Made by a program: the position numbers and the translations under genes
Part shown: piece after piece, positions 1-10,770 of the stretch
Layout: every line of letters starts with the position of its first letter
Numbering within the stretch: position 1 is the first letter of the stretch
NCBI GenBank assembly: GCA_000827325.1
Contig: KN832872.1
Coordinates: forward strand, 2,108,001 to 2,172,000
From: Oidiodendron maius Zn
Lineage: Eukaryota; Ascomycota; Leotiomycetes; Myxotrichaceae
Direction: 5' to 3'
Length of the DNA stretch: 64,000 nt
Notes under the pieces: generated by a model
Databases searched by the model: none
The model's input: the letters and a program-made list of their open reading frames with translations, nothing else
What the model was told of the DNA's origin: nothing

Positions 1-494
1 CTAAACTTTCCTCTTCTGAAGCGTAACCCTCGTACTGGCTAGGGGTGATCCTGGCTCGGTAGCGAGGATCATGTACATTCGTTGCATTTGTCTCACCGTG
101 GCTCATTCTACTTGTTCACAGAAACTCAGCACTACGTAAGAGCCATTATATATACAGCTTAGAGGGAGGTCATTCCACTCTTTAGTCACCCGTGCTTGGC
201 CCGATTCAGCCGGAAGCCGACGGCTGAGCGCGTACTCGGAAGGGACGATAAACGAGAGCAAATGATCCCCATCTCCAAAGTTGTCGACCATGACAAATGA
301 GCCATAAAAATGGGTTCAACAAAGAACCTTGACGTATGTACGTAACAAAGGACCGTCAAAGCGGAATAAGCTACCCTGCTACTAACAAATAGTCTGGTTG
401 GTGGCGAGGTGCCTACGAGATAAGCACCCAAGTCACATTAGCTCAAGGCTGAAGTACCAGTTCAGAGGATAGGATCGTATTATCCAAGTGAATG
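1..494. other. Intergenic, no gene seen
   Basis: I see no coding region, RNA gene or clear repeat here. The few open frames are short, overlap one another on opposite strands and match nothing I recognise. Confidence 0.5.
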
Positions 495-496
495 TA

Positions 497-731
497 CGTA
501 AGTCACCGCAAAAATTCCTGAGAGCAGGGGTTATAAACTAGGGTCTAGCAGAGCAACGGTTACAGTGCACGGATGGAATCTGTTAGTGATTACTACAGGC
601 TGCGCATGCTGTAAAATTAGGGTGCTCAAGCCTATCGACCACTAATTTTACAGTGACTCTGGTTGCTGGGTGACGAGTAAGCGAAACTGGCAATATACCC
701 CTGCTCTGAGGACTTTTTGCGGTGACTTACG
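497..731. mobile_element. MITE with ~39 bp terminal inverted repeats and TA duplication
   Basis: The left end begins CGTAAGTCACCGCAAAAA and the right end is its reverse complement. The match extends about 39 bp, with two mismatches and one indel. A TA dinucleotide flanks both ends (495-496 and 732-733), which is the target duplication of Tc1/mariner superfamily elements. The 235 bp body has no coding capacity. Its middle holds a second inverted repeat around CTGTAAAATTAG (about 609-655), so the whole unit could fold into a long hairpin. This is a non-autonomous DNA transposon; the autonomous parent is not in the window. Confidence 0.85.
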
Positions 732-733
732 TA

Positions 734-1712
734 GTAGCTGAGGAATTCTGGGATAAACGGAGTTAATTGATACGTAGGGCTGTTCCCACCAAGCCAAGAA
801 CCAACCCTCTGTTATGGACCGGGGGTTGTTGGTGGTGTGGCGTCAGCATTGGTCCCAAGCTGTGCATGTCCGGAAATTTACCCACTAACCTGCCAACCAC
901 CGCCTACGCTAGTAGTGACTCTTGTGAGTTCTGTAATCCGATTTGCTCTGATTCCTGTAGGCAGCAGCCGCCCAGGTATCTGCGCTAAAGATGGCTCTAG
1001 TTATTCTTCTCTCCTCATTCGCAGGACGCAACCGGCCACATGGTCGAGGCTTCCCACTTCATCCCTGCACGTCGTCTAAATCAGAAAAGACCTATTCCCG
1101 CGTGAAATAACCCACGTATGAAAGCCTGTATTTTTTGAAACTGTACAATTTTACGAACCAAGGAAGCGATGAGGCGTCGTCAAGGGTTGCTTGAGGGCTG
1201 ACAATACGTTAGATAGTTATTCAGGAACGCTGCCAGAGCCAGGAAAGCGCTGTTTGGACTCCAAGTATTTGGATTACAAAATCCCTCAACATATACAATA
1301 ATATTTTCGCCCTACTAACTAAACCAATATTGTACTTCGGCGTAATACTTGGCTTGCTGCTTTATTGTATAAATAGACTACTGGAAGAGATTTATATATG
1401 CTATAAAAGGACAATAGGCCTGCAAATGACTTTTATATTCTGTTTGTATATAATTAACATTTTATCGTTAAACATCTATTAAGCAACAGGTACAGAGCAT
1501 CCTTACTGGTGAGTGCAACTATAAAGTTACTATATAAACCCCTTTATATTTAGGGGGGTCTGTGGGAAGGGGGCAGAATGTTGGAGCTAGAGGGACGGTA
1601 CGTGATCTAAAGTAAGCAGGGCATAGGACCCAGATTTCTATATGTTACTGAATAATTTAAGCTGACTGCGGTCATCTTGCGAAGTCCTCAAGTATTTCTC
1701 CCTTTGATCGTC
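734..1712. other. Upstream region of the P450 gene, no gene seen
   Basis: Two overlapping short open frames lie at 767-1079 but neither resembles a known protein. The stretch turns AT-rich toward the P450 start and has TATA-like words near 1395 and 1535. A small hairpin, CCCCTTTATATTTAGGGG, lies near 1540-1557. I cannot assign a promoter. Confidence 0.4.
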
Positions 1713-3325
1713 ATGGCGCTGTTGCATTATATTCTGTTCGTTCTCCTAATCAGCGCTCTGGTGTATGCGACGAGGTCGTCCAGGAAGCCACAAGGCATAA
1801 AAGACCTACCCGGCCCGCAAGGTATGCTTATATCGATATATTTAAAGCAAATAGCTTATTATTAGGTCTCCCATATGCCGGCGTTCCTCACAAGGTCCCG
1901 CCCAAGCGTACGTGGCTCAAGTTCCACGAATGGTCCAAGATCTATGGACCGATCTACAAGCTAAAGATCATGGGTGAAGATCTTGTCGTGGTATCCGACT
2001 TGAAGATTCTTGAGGAATTGCTGGTGAAGCGAAAGGCAAACTACTCATCACGTCCTGAATACCCAGCTATCCCGGGGGCGAATCATGACATGCGATATTT
2101 GCCTTTATTGTCTCATGGAGGTACATTTGCTCATTACCAGCGTATTGGAACTGCACTGACAGTGTTAACAGATCACCATGGCCGCGCACGACGCTTTGCG
2201 CACCACCTACTTGCCAAACTACCTCAGGATCGACTAGTCGATGTCACGACTCGTGCCACCAAAGACTATATTCAAGCATTGCTCCAGGATCCCTGTAACG
2301 CGAAAGCCCTCACAGAACTCTATGCCTCTCGTATAACCTGTGAGATTTCCTGGGGTAATCCTACAGTGGCTCAAAAGAATGTAGAGACCGCTTGGGCCTT
2401 AATGCATCACGTCTCACCAGGAGCAACTCCTTTGAGCAAACTTCCCTTCCTCTCCCTTGCCTGGGATTTGTTACCTGACTTTCTTCAACCTTGGAAAGTC
2501 AACGAGCTTGCCAGGCGAGCAAGTGAGCGCGAGTTCTGGTTGACCGAACAAGAAAAGGCTCGGTATGCAAATAATGACTCATTTACATTAACACGAGAGA
2601 CCTACAAGCAAAGAGACAAAGGCATCAGCGACGAAGAGGAGGCTGCCAATTCTGTTGGCATGTTGACAGTAATCGGTTCTCTGCTGCTTGCTACTCCTGT
2701 ACAGAGCTTCCTGATCGCCATGTGTCACCATCCGGAATGGCAAGTAAAAGGCGCTGAAGAACTGGACCGTGTTTGTCCCGGTCGGCTACCAACTCCTAGC
2801 GATTTGAAAGATCTACCTGTGCTTCGCGCTATAATTCGAGAAACCCACCGATGGCGTCCTCCCATACCGATTGGAGCCCCTCATGCATCAGAGCAGGATG
2901 ATGTTTACAACGGCTATTTCATACCCAAGAAATCCTCGGTCTTGGCTTTAGCATGGACAATCGAGCGCGACGAATCCGTCTTTCCCGACCCAGATAGCTT
3001 CCGACCAGAGAGATGGCTTGAACCGACGTGGCCTACTTACAAAGAGCCTCTTACCATCTACCCCCAGATCAAAGGACACCACGGGTTTGGTTGGGGCAAC
3101 CGAATGTGCCTCGGTCAAGACTTTGTTGAGATTGTCAATATGATTATGATTGGCTCACTTCTTGCCTGCTGCTCCGTTGCAAAGAAGAGGGACCCCTTAA
3201 CCGGCGGCGAGATTGAGATTGATACCATGGACTACGAGCCATTTACTATCTTCGTCCGGCCATATGCGTGGGAGATGGAGGCCAAACCAAGGTCTGAGGG
3301 GTTGCTGAAGAGCCTCGATTTGTGA
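1713..3325 (+). CDS. Cytochrome P450 monooxygenase (fungal, microsomal), two exons
   Basis: This is a haem-thiolate monooxygenase that would hydroxylate a small lipophilic substrate using electrons from P450 reductase at the ER. The ATG at 1713 opens an N-terminal membrane anchor followed by the proline-rich hinge DLPGPQ. A 44 bp intron (1822-1865, GTATGC..TTAG) restores the frame into GLPYAGVPHKVPPK, and exon 2 runs to the stop at 3325, giving about 522 residues, normal for the family. Visible motifs are ExxR (ETHR in the K helix), the PERW box, and the haem loop FGWGNRMCLGQDF with its cysteine ligand. The I-helix stretch (GSLLLATPVQS) is unusual because the common AGxDT pattern is weak. It resembles E-class fungal P450s of secondary metabolism, but I cannot name the CYP family. 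It stands alone between a MITE and retrotransposons, so a cluster partner, if any, lies upstream of the window. Confidence 0.9.
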
Positions 3326-3898
3326 AATCCCTGCGGGCGATTTGCTTCCTCTGCATTTGTTCCTCCGTAGCGTCTTGAGTCTGCTCTTTTATCTTTACTC
3401 TGTTTCCTGTCTCTGGTTTGTATTGTTCAGTCGATGTAGCAGTTAAATATATTCTTGGTATTTACAGATTATTTTGATCGCAAGCAATCACTACGGCGCA
3501 GAGTCCACCCTAATAGTCATCACCTACCTCAGTATCCTCAATTTACCCCAATGGCACGCGAATCAATGGCTGCATCTATGTAGAGTCTGCCTGGCAAACT
3601 GCCAACAAGTAGCCCATCCCATCCCGTACCTAAGAGACTAACCTTGGCACGACGGTGGACTGAGACTTTCCCCCATGATGAGCATTCCGCCACGACGTTG
3701 ATAAACTCGCGTGTTTTGTAGTCTTGTCGCTGAATTCAGGCTCGTGTGAATCTCATAATTGTGTATTTCATTACTGCGCGGACGAGATTGCACCTAATGG
3801 TGCAGAAGGCCAATTCGGCCCGAAAATGAACTGGATAGGGTCCAAGGCCCGTGATTAACCAAATAATCAATTGATATTTAGTAGATATTAACTGTTAT
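3326..3898. other. 3' flank of the P450 gene, no gene seen
   Basis: Probable 3' UTR with pyrimidine-rich tracts to about 3480, then non-coding sequence that becomes AT-rich toward the solo LTR. I find no open frame or repeat of note. Confidence 0.45.
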
Positions 3899-4076
3899 TG
3901 TATAACCAAGGCAGTCGGATCAACTTATATACGACAACTCGGATGGATGAATATCGGACCGGTTGATGAATATAGTAGTATTCGAGGTAGCCTTACCTTT
4001 AGAACAATAACAACTAATTCAACCAACCTTTTTGACCCCATATTGCATATACAGTATCATCGGAGTGATGCAAACA
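3899..4076 (+). repeat. Solo LTR of the copia A family
   Basis: The 178 bp unit begins TGTATAACCAAGG and ends GATGCAAACA. It is flanked by the 5 bp direct repeat GTTAT (3894-3898 and 4077-4081). Its reverse complement matches the LTRs at 15969-16146 and 40816-40993 and has the same length. A lone LTR with its own duplication is what LTR-LTR recombination leaves behind. It is more diverged than the two LTRs of the full element. Confidence 0.85.
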
Positions 4077-4081
4077 GTTAT

Positions 4082-4615
4082 TTAACCTGAATAATCACTT
4101 CGTTCTGCGCGAAGCGCCGCGCGGGGCTGCGGCTACGGAAAAGGGTTCTCTAAGACTGTGTGTTTATATTCGAGTTGTTCTTTAGTTTCGAGTCCTTTTC
4201 TTTTCTCCTTAGGTTAGAATTGTCTTGCCAACACGACAATATCTCTTCTGTGACTATCATCGAGCCTACCTGCAGTGAGGTCGTCACAATGTCTACCTAA
4301 TCTGAGGTAAAAAATCTGGATAATATAAAGGGGTAGATCTATAAGAACCATTCTTAAATTATACAATTATATGTATAATATTTGTGTAACTACTAATATT
4401 GTGTAACCTTCGCATAACGGTTGATATGGAACTATACTAATATAATGAGAGAGATCAATTACGAAACATAAAAGGGATCAATTACGGGGTTCTATTACTC
4501 CCTTCATAATGCCTTATTATTATCGATTACAGCTATATGTTGGCCATACGGACATGTAAAGGACCATACAGACGCTCCGTAATTAAGTGCTGCCCCAGGC
4601 CACTATTTTACTTCA
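4082..4615. other. AT-rich spacer before copia-1, no gene seen
   Basis: The spacer starts with a GC-rich patch (about 4100-4140) and then becomes AT-rich with many TA steps. It may be old RIP-affected repeat sequence, but I cannot assign a family. Confidence 0.4.
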
Positions 4616-4620
4616 AAGAT

Positions 4621-4868
4621 TGTCAGAGTTTGCTTATATAATTGATACCCAATCCGGTGGATTGAAGCCCAACCCTAGAAGCATATAAACCCCTAAGCCA
4701 GAGGGTTATATCCTTAATTAATTGAAGCACTTTACACGTCCTTTACAGCTGTATTTACGTGCCCTTTACGGTTTATTGTTCTGCCAGTATAACCTATAGA
4801 GGATATTACCGATACGTTGTAGTTGTAGCCATATTAAGTTTAGCGCTGTATTGCTTGTAAACCTGACA
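4621..4868 (+). repeat. copia-1 left LTR
   Basis: 248 bp, TGTCAGAG..ACCTGACA. It has short inverted ends (TGTCAG/CTGACA) and a TATA-like word in GCATATAAACCCC, a likely element promoter. It is almost identical to the right LTR at 9602-9849. Confidence 0.95.
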
Positions 4869-4880
4869 GGTTATGAGCCC
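4869..4880 (+). other. Primer binding site of copia-1 (half-tRNA type)
   Basis: Directly after the left LTR comes GGTTATGAGCCC. This is complementary to the anticodon arm (GGGCTCATAACC) of eukaryotic initiator tRNA-Met, not to the 3' end of a tRNA. Drosophila copia is known to prime from a 5' half of initiator tRNA-Met using a nearly identical site. The same site follows the left LTR of copia-2 with one base changed. Confidence 0.7.
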
Positions 4881-7800
4881 GGCTCTTTAACATGGCTTCA
4901 ACTACAACCCCTCTTACGGATAGCAACCAGTATTACGCTTCGAAATACGGTCGCATCGCTATATTCACAGGTGATAACTATGCAGCCTTTGCAACGACCT
5001 GCCGCACTGCCCTAGTAGTGGTAGGAGCCTGGTCTATCGTTGATGGCACTGAAATTAGACCTGCTGGTGCTGGTGCAGGGCGCCGAGACTGGGATGATCG
5101 CAATCGAAAGGCTATACAGCTGATCAGCAGCTCAGTCAGTGCACCGTTCCAGCCTTGTATTACGGATGGTATTAATGAGGAGGACGCCAATATAATGTGG
5201 GCTGAACTAACTAAGGAGGATCGAGCTACAAGCAGGGTGTACCAGGCTAATCTATACTCTCAATTCAACCAAGCTGCTTGGAACTCTCAAACCGAATCAA
5301 TTCGAACCTTTCAAGCTCGACTAGAAGAGTTTAGAGCTCAATTAGTCAATACTGAGCGTACAATCAATAAGAATGATATAATGTGGAGGATAATATCCGC
5401 GATCCCGGATGAAGGAGACTAGAGGCAAGCTAGACAGTTCTGCTTGCAAGACAATTTGGACCTTGTAGCTATTATCACGACCCTACAATCTTACGAAAAA
5501 CCTGTTACGGGTACTCCAGGATTGGCTGCAGCTGGAGCTACAGCTGCCCTAGCTAATTCAGGGCCGAATTCTGGATCCCAGCGTCCTACAGGCCACAACA
5601 ATACAAGAGGTGGCTGTAGAGGATCTGCAAGAGGCTGCGGATGTGGCTGTGGAAGAGGAATACAAAAGGGTGGAAGAGGAGGTCATTTACAAGGCAACAA
5701 GGACACCTGCTTCTTCTGTAATAAGCAGGGATATCTGTAACATGATTGCTTCAAATACAAGAAGGCAAAAGAGGCTCTTAATAATCAGGGAGAAGAGTAT
5801 ATAAATACAGTCTTTCACTTCAATCAAATAGAGCCAGATTGTTCTCTTTACTTGACTGATCCTGAATACGCCTGTATAACCAACTCAAATGGATCCTGGG
5901 CAGTGGATTCAGGCACAACGTGTTATTTTAGTGGATTTACGGGTGATTTTACAGCCCTGAAGCGATGGGCAACCCCACGGATAGTGAGGACAGCAGATAA
6001 TACGGCATTTGAGGCTCTTGGTTCAGGAGATATTGAGCTGCAGACGACCTATAGGCCGTATATCCTACAGAACGTGTGGTTCATACCAGAATTCAGCTGC
6101 CGGCTAGTCTTAACTGCAATGCTTAATGATGAGGGTATTGTAGTAACCTTTGAGAACTGCAATTTACAAGCAACCTACAGATCAAATACAGTATTCTCAG
6201 GCTCCGGGAAGCTAGGACTATATTATATTGATTTACAGACCGATTTAGTAATGGCAACAACCTCAACGCTATCGTCTATAGATGTAGGCTCTGGAATCCT
6301 GCCTGTAATACAGTCGCTACGAGAGCTTTGGTACAATCGTCTCGGTCATCCGAATTATCGGACTGTAGAAAAGATACCGGAGCATGCAGATGGGATATCC
6401 TTCCGTAAATTGACTGCAGCAGATCAAATTGCAGGTGATACGGCATGTGAAAGCTGCTTAGCTGGCTGTATGAAGGAATCCTTTAATAAGAAGACTAATA
6501 CTCGCACTACAGGTAAGCTAGTATGATTATACTGTGATATATCTGGAATACAGGATAAGAGTATCTGAGGATATCGATACTTCTTACTGGTTACGGATGA
6601 TGCAACTAGGTGTACCTGGATCCGTTACCTTAAGAGCAAATCCGTACAGGACTGCGTCCCTGTCTTTAAGCAACTAGTCAATGAATTAGAATATGAAACC
6701 GGCCGTAATGTGGTATATATACGGGCCGATAATAGCAAAGGAGAGTTTGGATCTGAATTTCAAGGCTATCTAAACAATAAGTATATTATATTCGAGCCGT
6801 CCCTAGTATACAAACACTCCCTGAACGGAGTGATCGAAAGGGCTATAGCAGTGGTCAACAAGACAGCCAGGTCGATCCTATATAGGGCAAAGGCTCCCTC
6901 ACGGCTCTGGTGCCTTGCAACAGAGCATGCAGTCTATTTGAAGAATCGACTGCTAACGACTGCCCTTCCCTGGGGTGACTCTACAGATGCATGTACGCCG
7001 CTGCAGGCGTTCACTAGCCTGAAGCTGAATCTGAGCGTCTTACGGACCTGGGGATATGTAGCATACCCCCTAAATTCGCTCGAACGGATACCCAGGAAGT
7101 AGGATCCTAGAATATAAGGAGAGCATATATTTGTCGGCCTAAAAGGCAATAAGATCTGGAGGTTCTTGAACCTAGAGACCCTGAAAGAAGAGGTCTCTGT
7201 AGACGTTGAATTCCATGAGTTCAAGTTCCCTATTATAGCTGAAGATGCTAACGGTCGACTGTTACCTAGGAAGCCCGCACTAGTACCCACGGACACCCTG
7301 TAGCTGCCAGAGCTCAGAACAGGAGCGTCTGGAGCTAATTTACAGCCGCTAGAGCATCCTGCTGATGCGTCTAGGACTGATTTACGGACGAAAGCTGCTA
7401 TTACGGACCGTATCTCATCTGAGAAGCAGATTCAAGAGGCTCAGACTCCTGGAAACAGTGTAAGTGCTGAGTATTCTGGCCGTAATCTACCTGTATAAAA
7501 GACGGTTAGGTTTATAGAGGCAGATAGTACAAGAGGTGAGGCTGTTGAGCCTGTACAAGGTAGCAGAGGAGTTTTACCTGCACCTAGAGTCAGTGGTGAA
7601 GCTGTAAAGGCGTTTCCTGATCTCTCTAGCAGAGGTGTATTGCCTGCCCCTTCTTATAATAGGGAGTTACGGACTAAAGGTCTGAACTTAGCAGCTATCT
7701 TTAAGCAAACACGGTCCGGCAGGGTGCCTAAGCTGACTGTTTTCACTGAATCTGTGGCACGGCTTGTTATAGAGCTACAGGCCGTCTATATTGAGGGTGA

Positions 7801-9601
7801 TTCTAGTTCAATTAAGGTCCCTGCTACACCCTTTAAGTCTGTTTCGCTCGAGGAGGCCATAAAGGAGGACGCTCCTGTATAGAAGAAAGCGCTATTAAGT
7901 GAACTTCAGTCCCTGAAGAATACATGTACCTTCTTGATCGTTCCGGTCCCTAAGGGCTGAAGGGTAATCCAATATAGGTAGGTTTTATAGAAGAAACTAG
8001 ATGCTAAAGGTGACCTGGCTAGACGTAAGGCCAAGGTCGTAATTAAGGGCTTTGAACAACAGTATGGTCTTGATTATTTTGCCACCTTTGCATCCGTTAC
8101 TAAGTTTAATATATTACGAGTTCTTCTTGTTATTATTATGGAAATGGATCTTGAAGCAGATCATATTGATATTGATACTGCATTCCTGAATCCTGTCTTA
8201 AAGGAGGAAGTTTATATAGAGTTACTGGAGTATTTTGAGTTATTATATCCTGATATTAAGCCTGGAACCTGTTTACGGCTCTTAAAATCTCTTTACGGAT
8301 TAAAACAAGCTCCTAGGGAGTGGTTTCAGGAAGTCAATTCATTCTTCCAGAGCTTAGGATTTAATCCTACAGATGCAGATCCGAATCTCTTTATCTGTAA
8401 TGGAGTGTATATATTACTTTATATGGATGATATACTAATTGCAGGCCGCCCGGACGATATTGCAGCTATAAAGCAGCAAATTACAGCTAAGTGGAAGTGT
8501 AAGGATCTAGGACTAGTTACAACATTTGTCGGCTTTCAAATTATAAGGGATCAAGCAGCTAAGACCTTGATCATTCATCAAACAGCCTATATTACAAGAC
8601 TCCTGGAACGATTTAAGCTCGATAAATCTAATCCTATACACTTGCCGATTCCAGCTAATACAGTCCTAAAGCTCAAGCCGGATATTTATCCTACAAACCA
8701 AAACCAACCGCTATAGCCCGTTGAAACAATAGTCTACAGGCAGGCTGTTGGTTGCTTGCTTTATCTGACGAATTATACTCGTCCTGATCTGTTGTATCCA
8801 GTTGGATAGCTAGCTAGGCATATGCAGAACCCTTGGATTAATCACTTACGGCTTGTAAAGCAGGCCCTTCGCTACCTCAATGGCACCCGAAACCTAGGGA
8901 TCAGATATCAGTTTACAGGCAAGAGACCTAACCCTTACGACCTGTATTCTGATGCGACCTGGGGCTCCGAAAGTGATTGTATATCCTTTCAAGGCTGGGT
9001 TGTCACCAGGGCAGGGGGAGCGATATCATGGGCATCACAACGCCAGCGGTCTACAGCCTTAAGCTTAATAGAGGCTGAGTTTATAGCTGCTAGTGAAGCC
9101 GCAAAAGAAGCAGCATGGCTTGAAAAGCTTATTACAGCTCTTAACGACCATGTTACAGAGCTACCTACGCTCCGCTGTGATAACTTAGGAGCAGTGTCAC
9201 TGGTTTATGACCCGAAATATCATGCAAAATCAAAACATATAGACATCCGTTATATGTTTATACGGAACGATTTGATTGCTCAAAATAGACTCAAAGTCGA
9301 ACATATCCCTGGCTCGGATCAGCCAGCCGATATACTCACTAAGCAACTACCAGTTGAAGCAATACAGAGGCATATACAAACCCTAGGCATAAGAAGAGCC
9401 TAGAGTTGTATCAGAGGCACTCTTGTACCGTAATACAGACCCTTTCAGGCCTGTAGAGCTGCTGAACTTCCTATAAGGGAGACGTAAGCAGGCTACGGCT
9501 GTAGCTATAAGCTTACGGGCCGTTACGGGAGTTAATGAGGCCTAGATATCAGTGAAATACAGAGCTTAAGGTTGAGGCTTCGGATTATACGCAAGGGGGA
9601 G

Positions 9602-9849
9602 TGTCAGAGTTTGCTTATATAATTGATACCCAATCCGGTGGATTGAAGCCCAACCCTAGAAGCATATAAACCCCTAAGCCAGAGGGTTATATCCTTAATT
9701 AATTGAAGCACTTTACACGTCCTTTACAGCTGTATTTACGTGCCCTTTACGGTTTATTGTTCTGCCAGTATAACCTATAGAGGATATTACCGATACGTTG
9801 TAGTTGTAGCCATATTAAGTTTAGCGCTGCATTGCTCGTAAACCTGACA
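9602..9849 (+). repeat. copia-1 right LTR with preceding polypurine tract
   Basis: The 248 bp LTR is preceded immediately by the purine-rich run GCAAGGGGGAG (about 9591-9601), the expected plus-strand primer. The LTR ends at CTGACA before the AAGAT duplication. Confidence 0.95.
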
Positions 9850-9926
9850 AAGATGTCAGCTAAACAATACGTATGCAGTAAGCCAACGCTTAACCCCCCT
9901 TCAACATCTCCTCCGAACGTCTCTCC

Positions 9927-10247
9927 ATGATGACAAATTGGAGCATATTGCTTGTTGAGATTCGCTTGATTATCTTCGAATTAGTCAGGGAGGATTGCCA
10001 CTTCAACTCCGATCCGTACGGCCGCGCCGGTTATGCGAGTGTCTGTCGGGAGTGGCTGCCTGTCTTCGAGCAGAGGAACTTTCGGCGACTTACTCTGGAC
10101 CAAGAACGCATATCTGGCCTTGAACAATTTATGCGTACTGAACGCAGACGAGATTACCTTGAGCACTTGTTTCTTTGTATCCGGCTCGACGAGTATGACT
10201 GCACCATCTGCCAATCATTAGAGGATGATGAAACAACCAGGAAGTAA
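9927..10247 (+). pseudogene. Truncated F-box-like protein fragment
   Basis: The 106-residue open frame begins with an F-box-like helix pattern (LLVEIRLIIFELV), followed by GYASVCREWLPVFE and a run of charged residues with LFLCIRLDEYDC. This layout is seen at the start of a large family of fungal F-box-like proteins, normally several hundred residues long, that may act as substrate receptors of SCF ubiquitin ligases. The frame stops early and the following 150 bp are AT-rich with only weak similarity, so the gene is probably 3'-truncated. copia-1 inserted 73 bp before the ATG and would have displaced its promoter. The family call is by pattern memory only. Confidence 0.5.
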
Positions 10248-10770
10248 GATGGCTTCGTCCTTGTTTAGCTATTATTCCACTGTCTAAAGAGAAGAAGAAG
10301 AAACCCCGAGCCTAGAAGAGGACTTCAATATAAATATAGCTACTAGGTCAATATTAATCCATAGCTATAGCTAGTTACGGATTCTAACTGCTAACTGCAC
10401 TCCTAGCGCCTCAATAAGCTAAGGTCTATCAAATTGCCCACTAAAATACCCACGGGCAATTTATCAGGTGACTTGGGCCGTCACACTATATTAGCACTTA
10501 CCTTAACAGTAAATAAATAAGTATAATGGTAAAGACTTACTATTAAGATGTCTAAAGGGATAATATTAAGGTAATTAGCACTTGGTGCCGATATTGGCCA
10601 AAAATAGTAACGCCTAATGCTGTTACGCGATGATGTGATTCAACGCACCAGACTAGTCTGGATTGACATCATAGACTGGACGTGGACGTAATCAAAGACG
10701 ACTTCCTTGATCCTATAAAGCTCCCTCTTCGACATCGGCCTACTTGGTAGTTGTCCTACAATATCCAACC
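10248..10770. other. AT-rich spacer and probable promoter of the HNH gene
   Basis: The first half is AT-rich and may hold the decayed 3' part of the F-box-like gene. CCTATAAAGC near 10711-10720 is a plausible TATA element about 50 bp before the HNH start codon. Nothing else is recognised. Confidence 0.4.

Larger units (their letters stand above)
4621..9849 (+). mobile_element. Ty1/copia LTR retrotransposon (copia-1), young copy
   Basis: The element is 5,229 bp with 248 bp LTRs and a 5 bp target duplication AAGAT (4616-4620 and 9850-9854). In order on the plus strand it shows gag with a CCHC zinc knuckle (about 4.9-5.75 kb), an aspartic protease with a DSGTT centre (near 5.9 kb), GAG-pre-integrase and integrase core (about 6.3-7.1 kb), reverse transcriptase with a YMDD box (about 8.1-8.7 kb), and RNase H ending near 9.4 kb. 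Integrase before RT defines the copia order. By hand count its two LTRs differ at only two of 248 positions, both C/T, so the insertion is recent. The coding region is broken, with roughly half a dozen or more breaks, and I treat it as a fossil. It lies 73 bp upstream of the start of a truncated F-box-like gene. Confidence 0.95.

Noticed and set aside
767-1079. A small Cys-rich secreted protein in two overlapping frames
   Set aside because: No signal peptide, no ordered cysteine pattern in one frame, and no recognisable domain.
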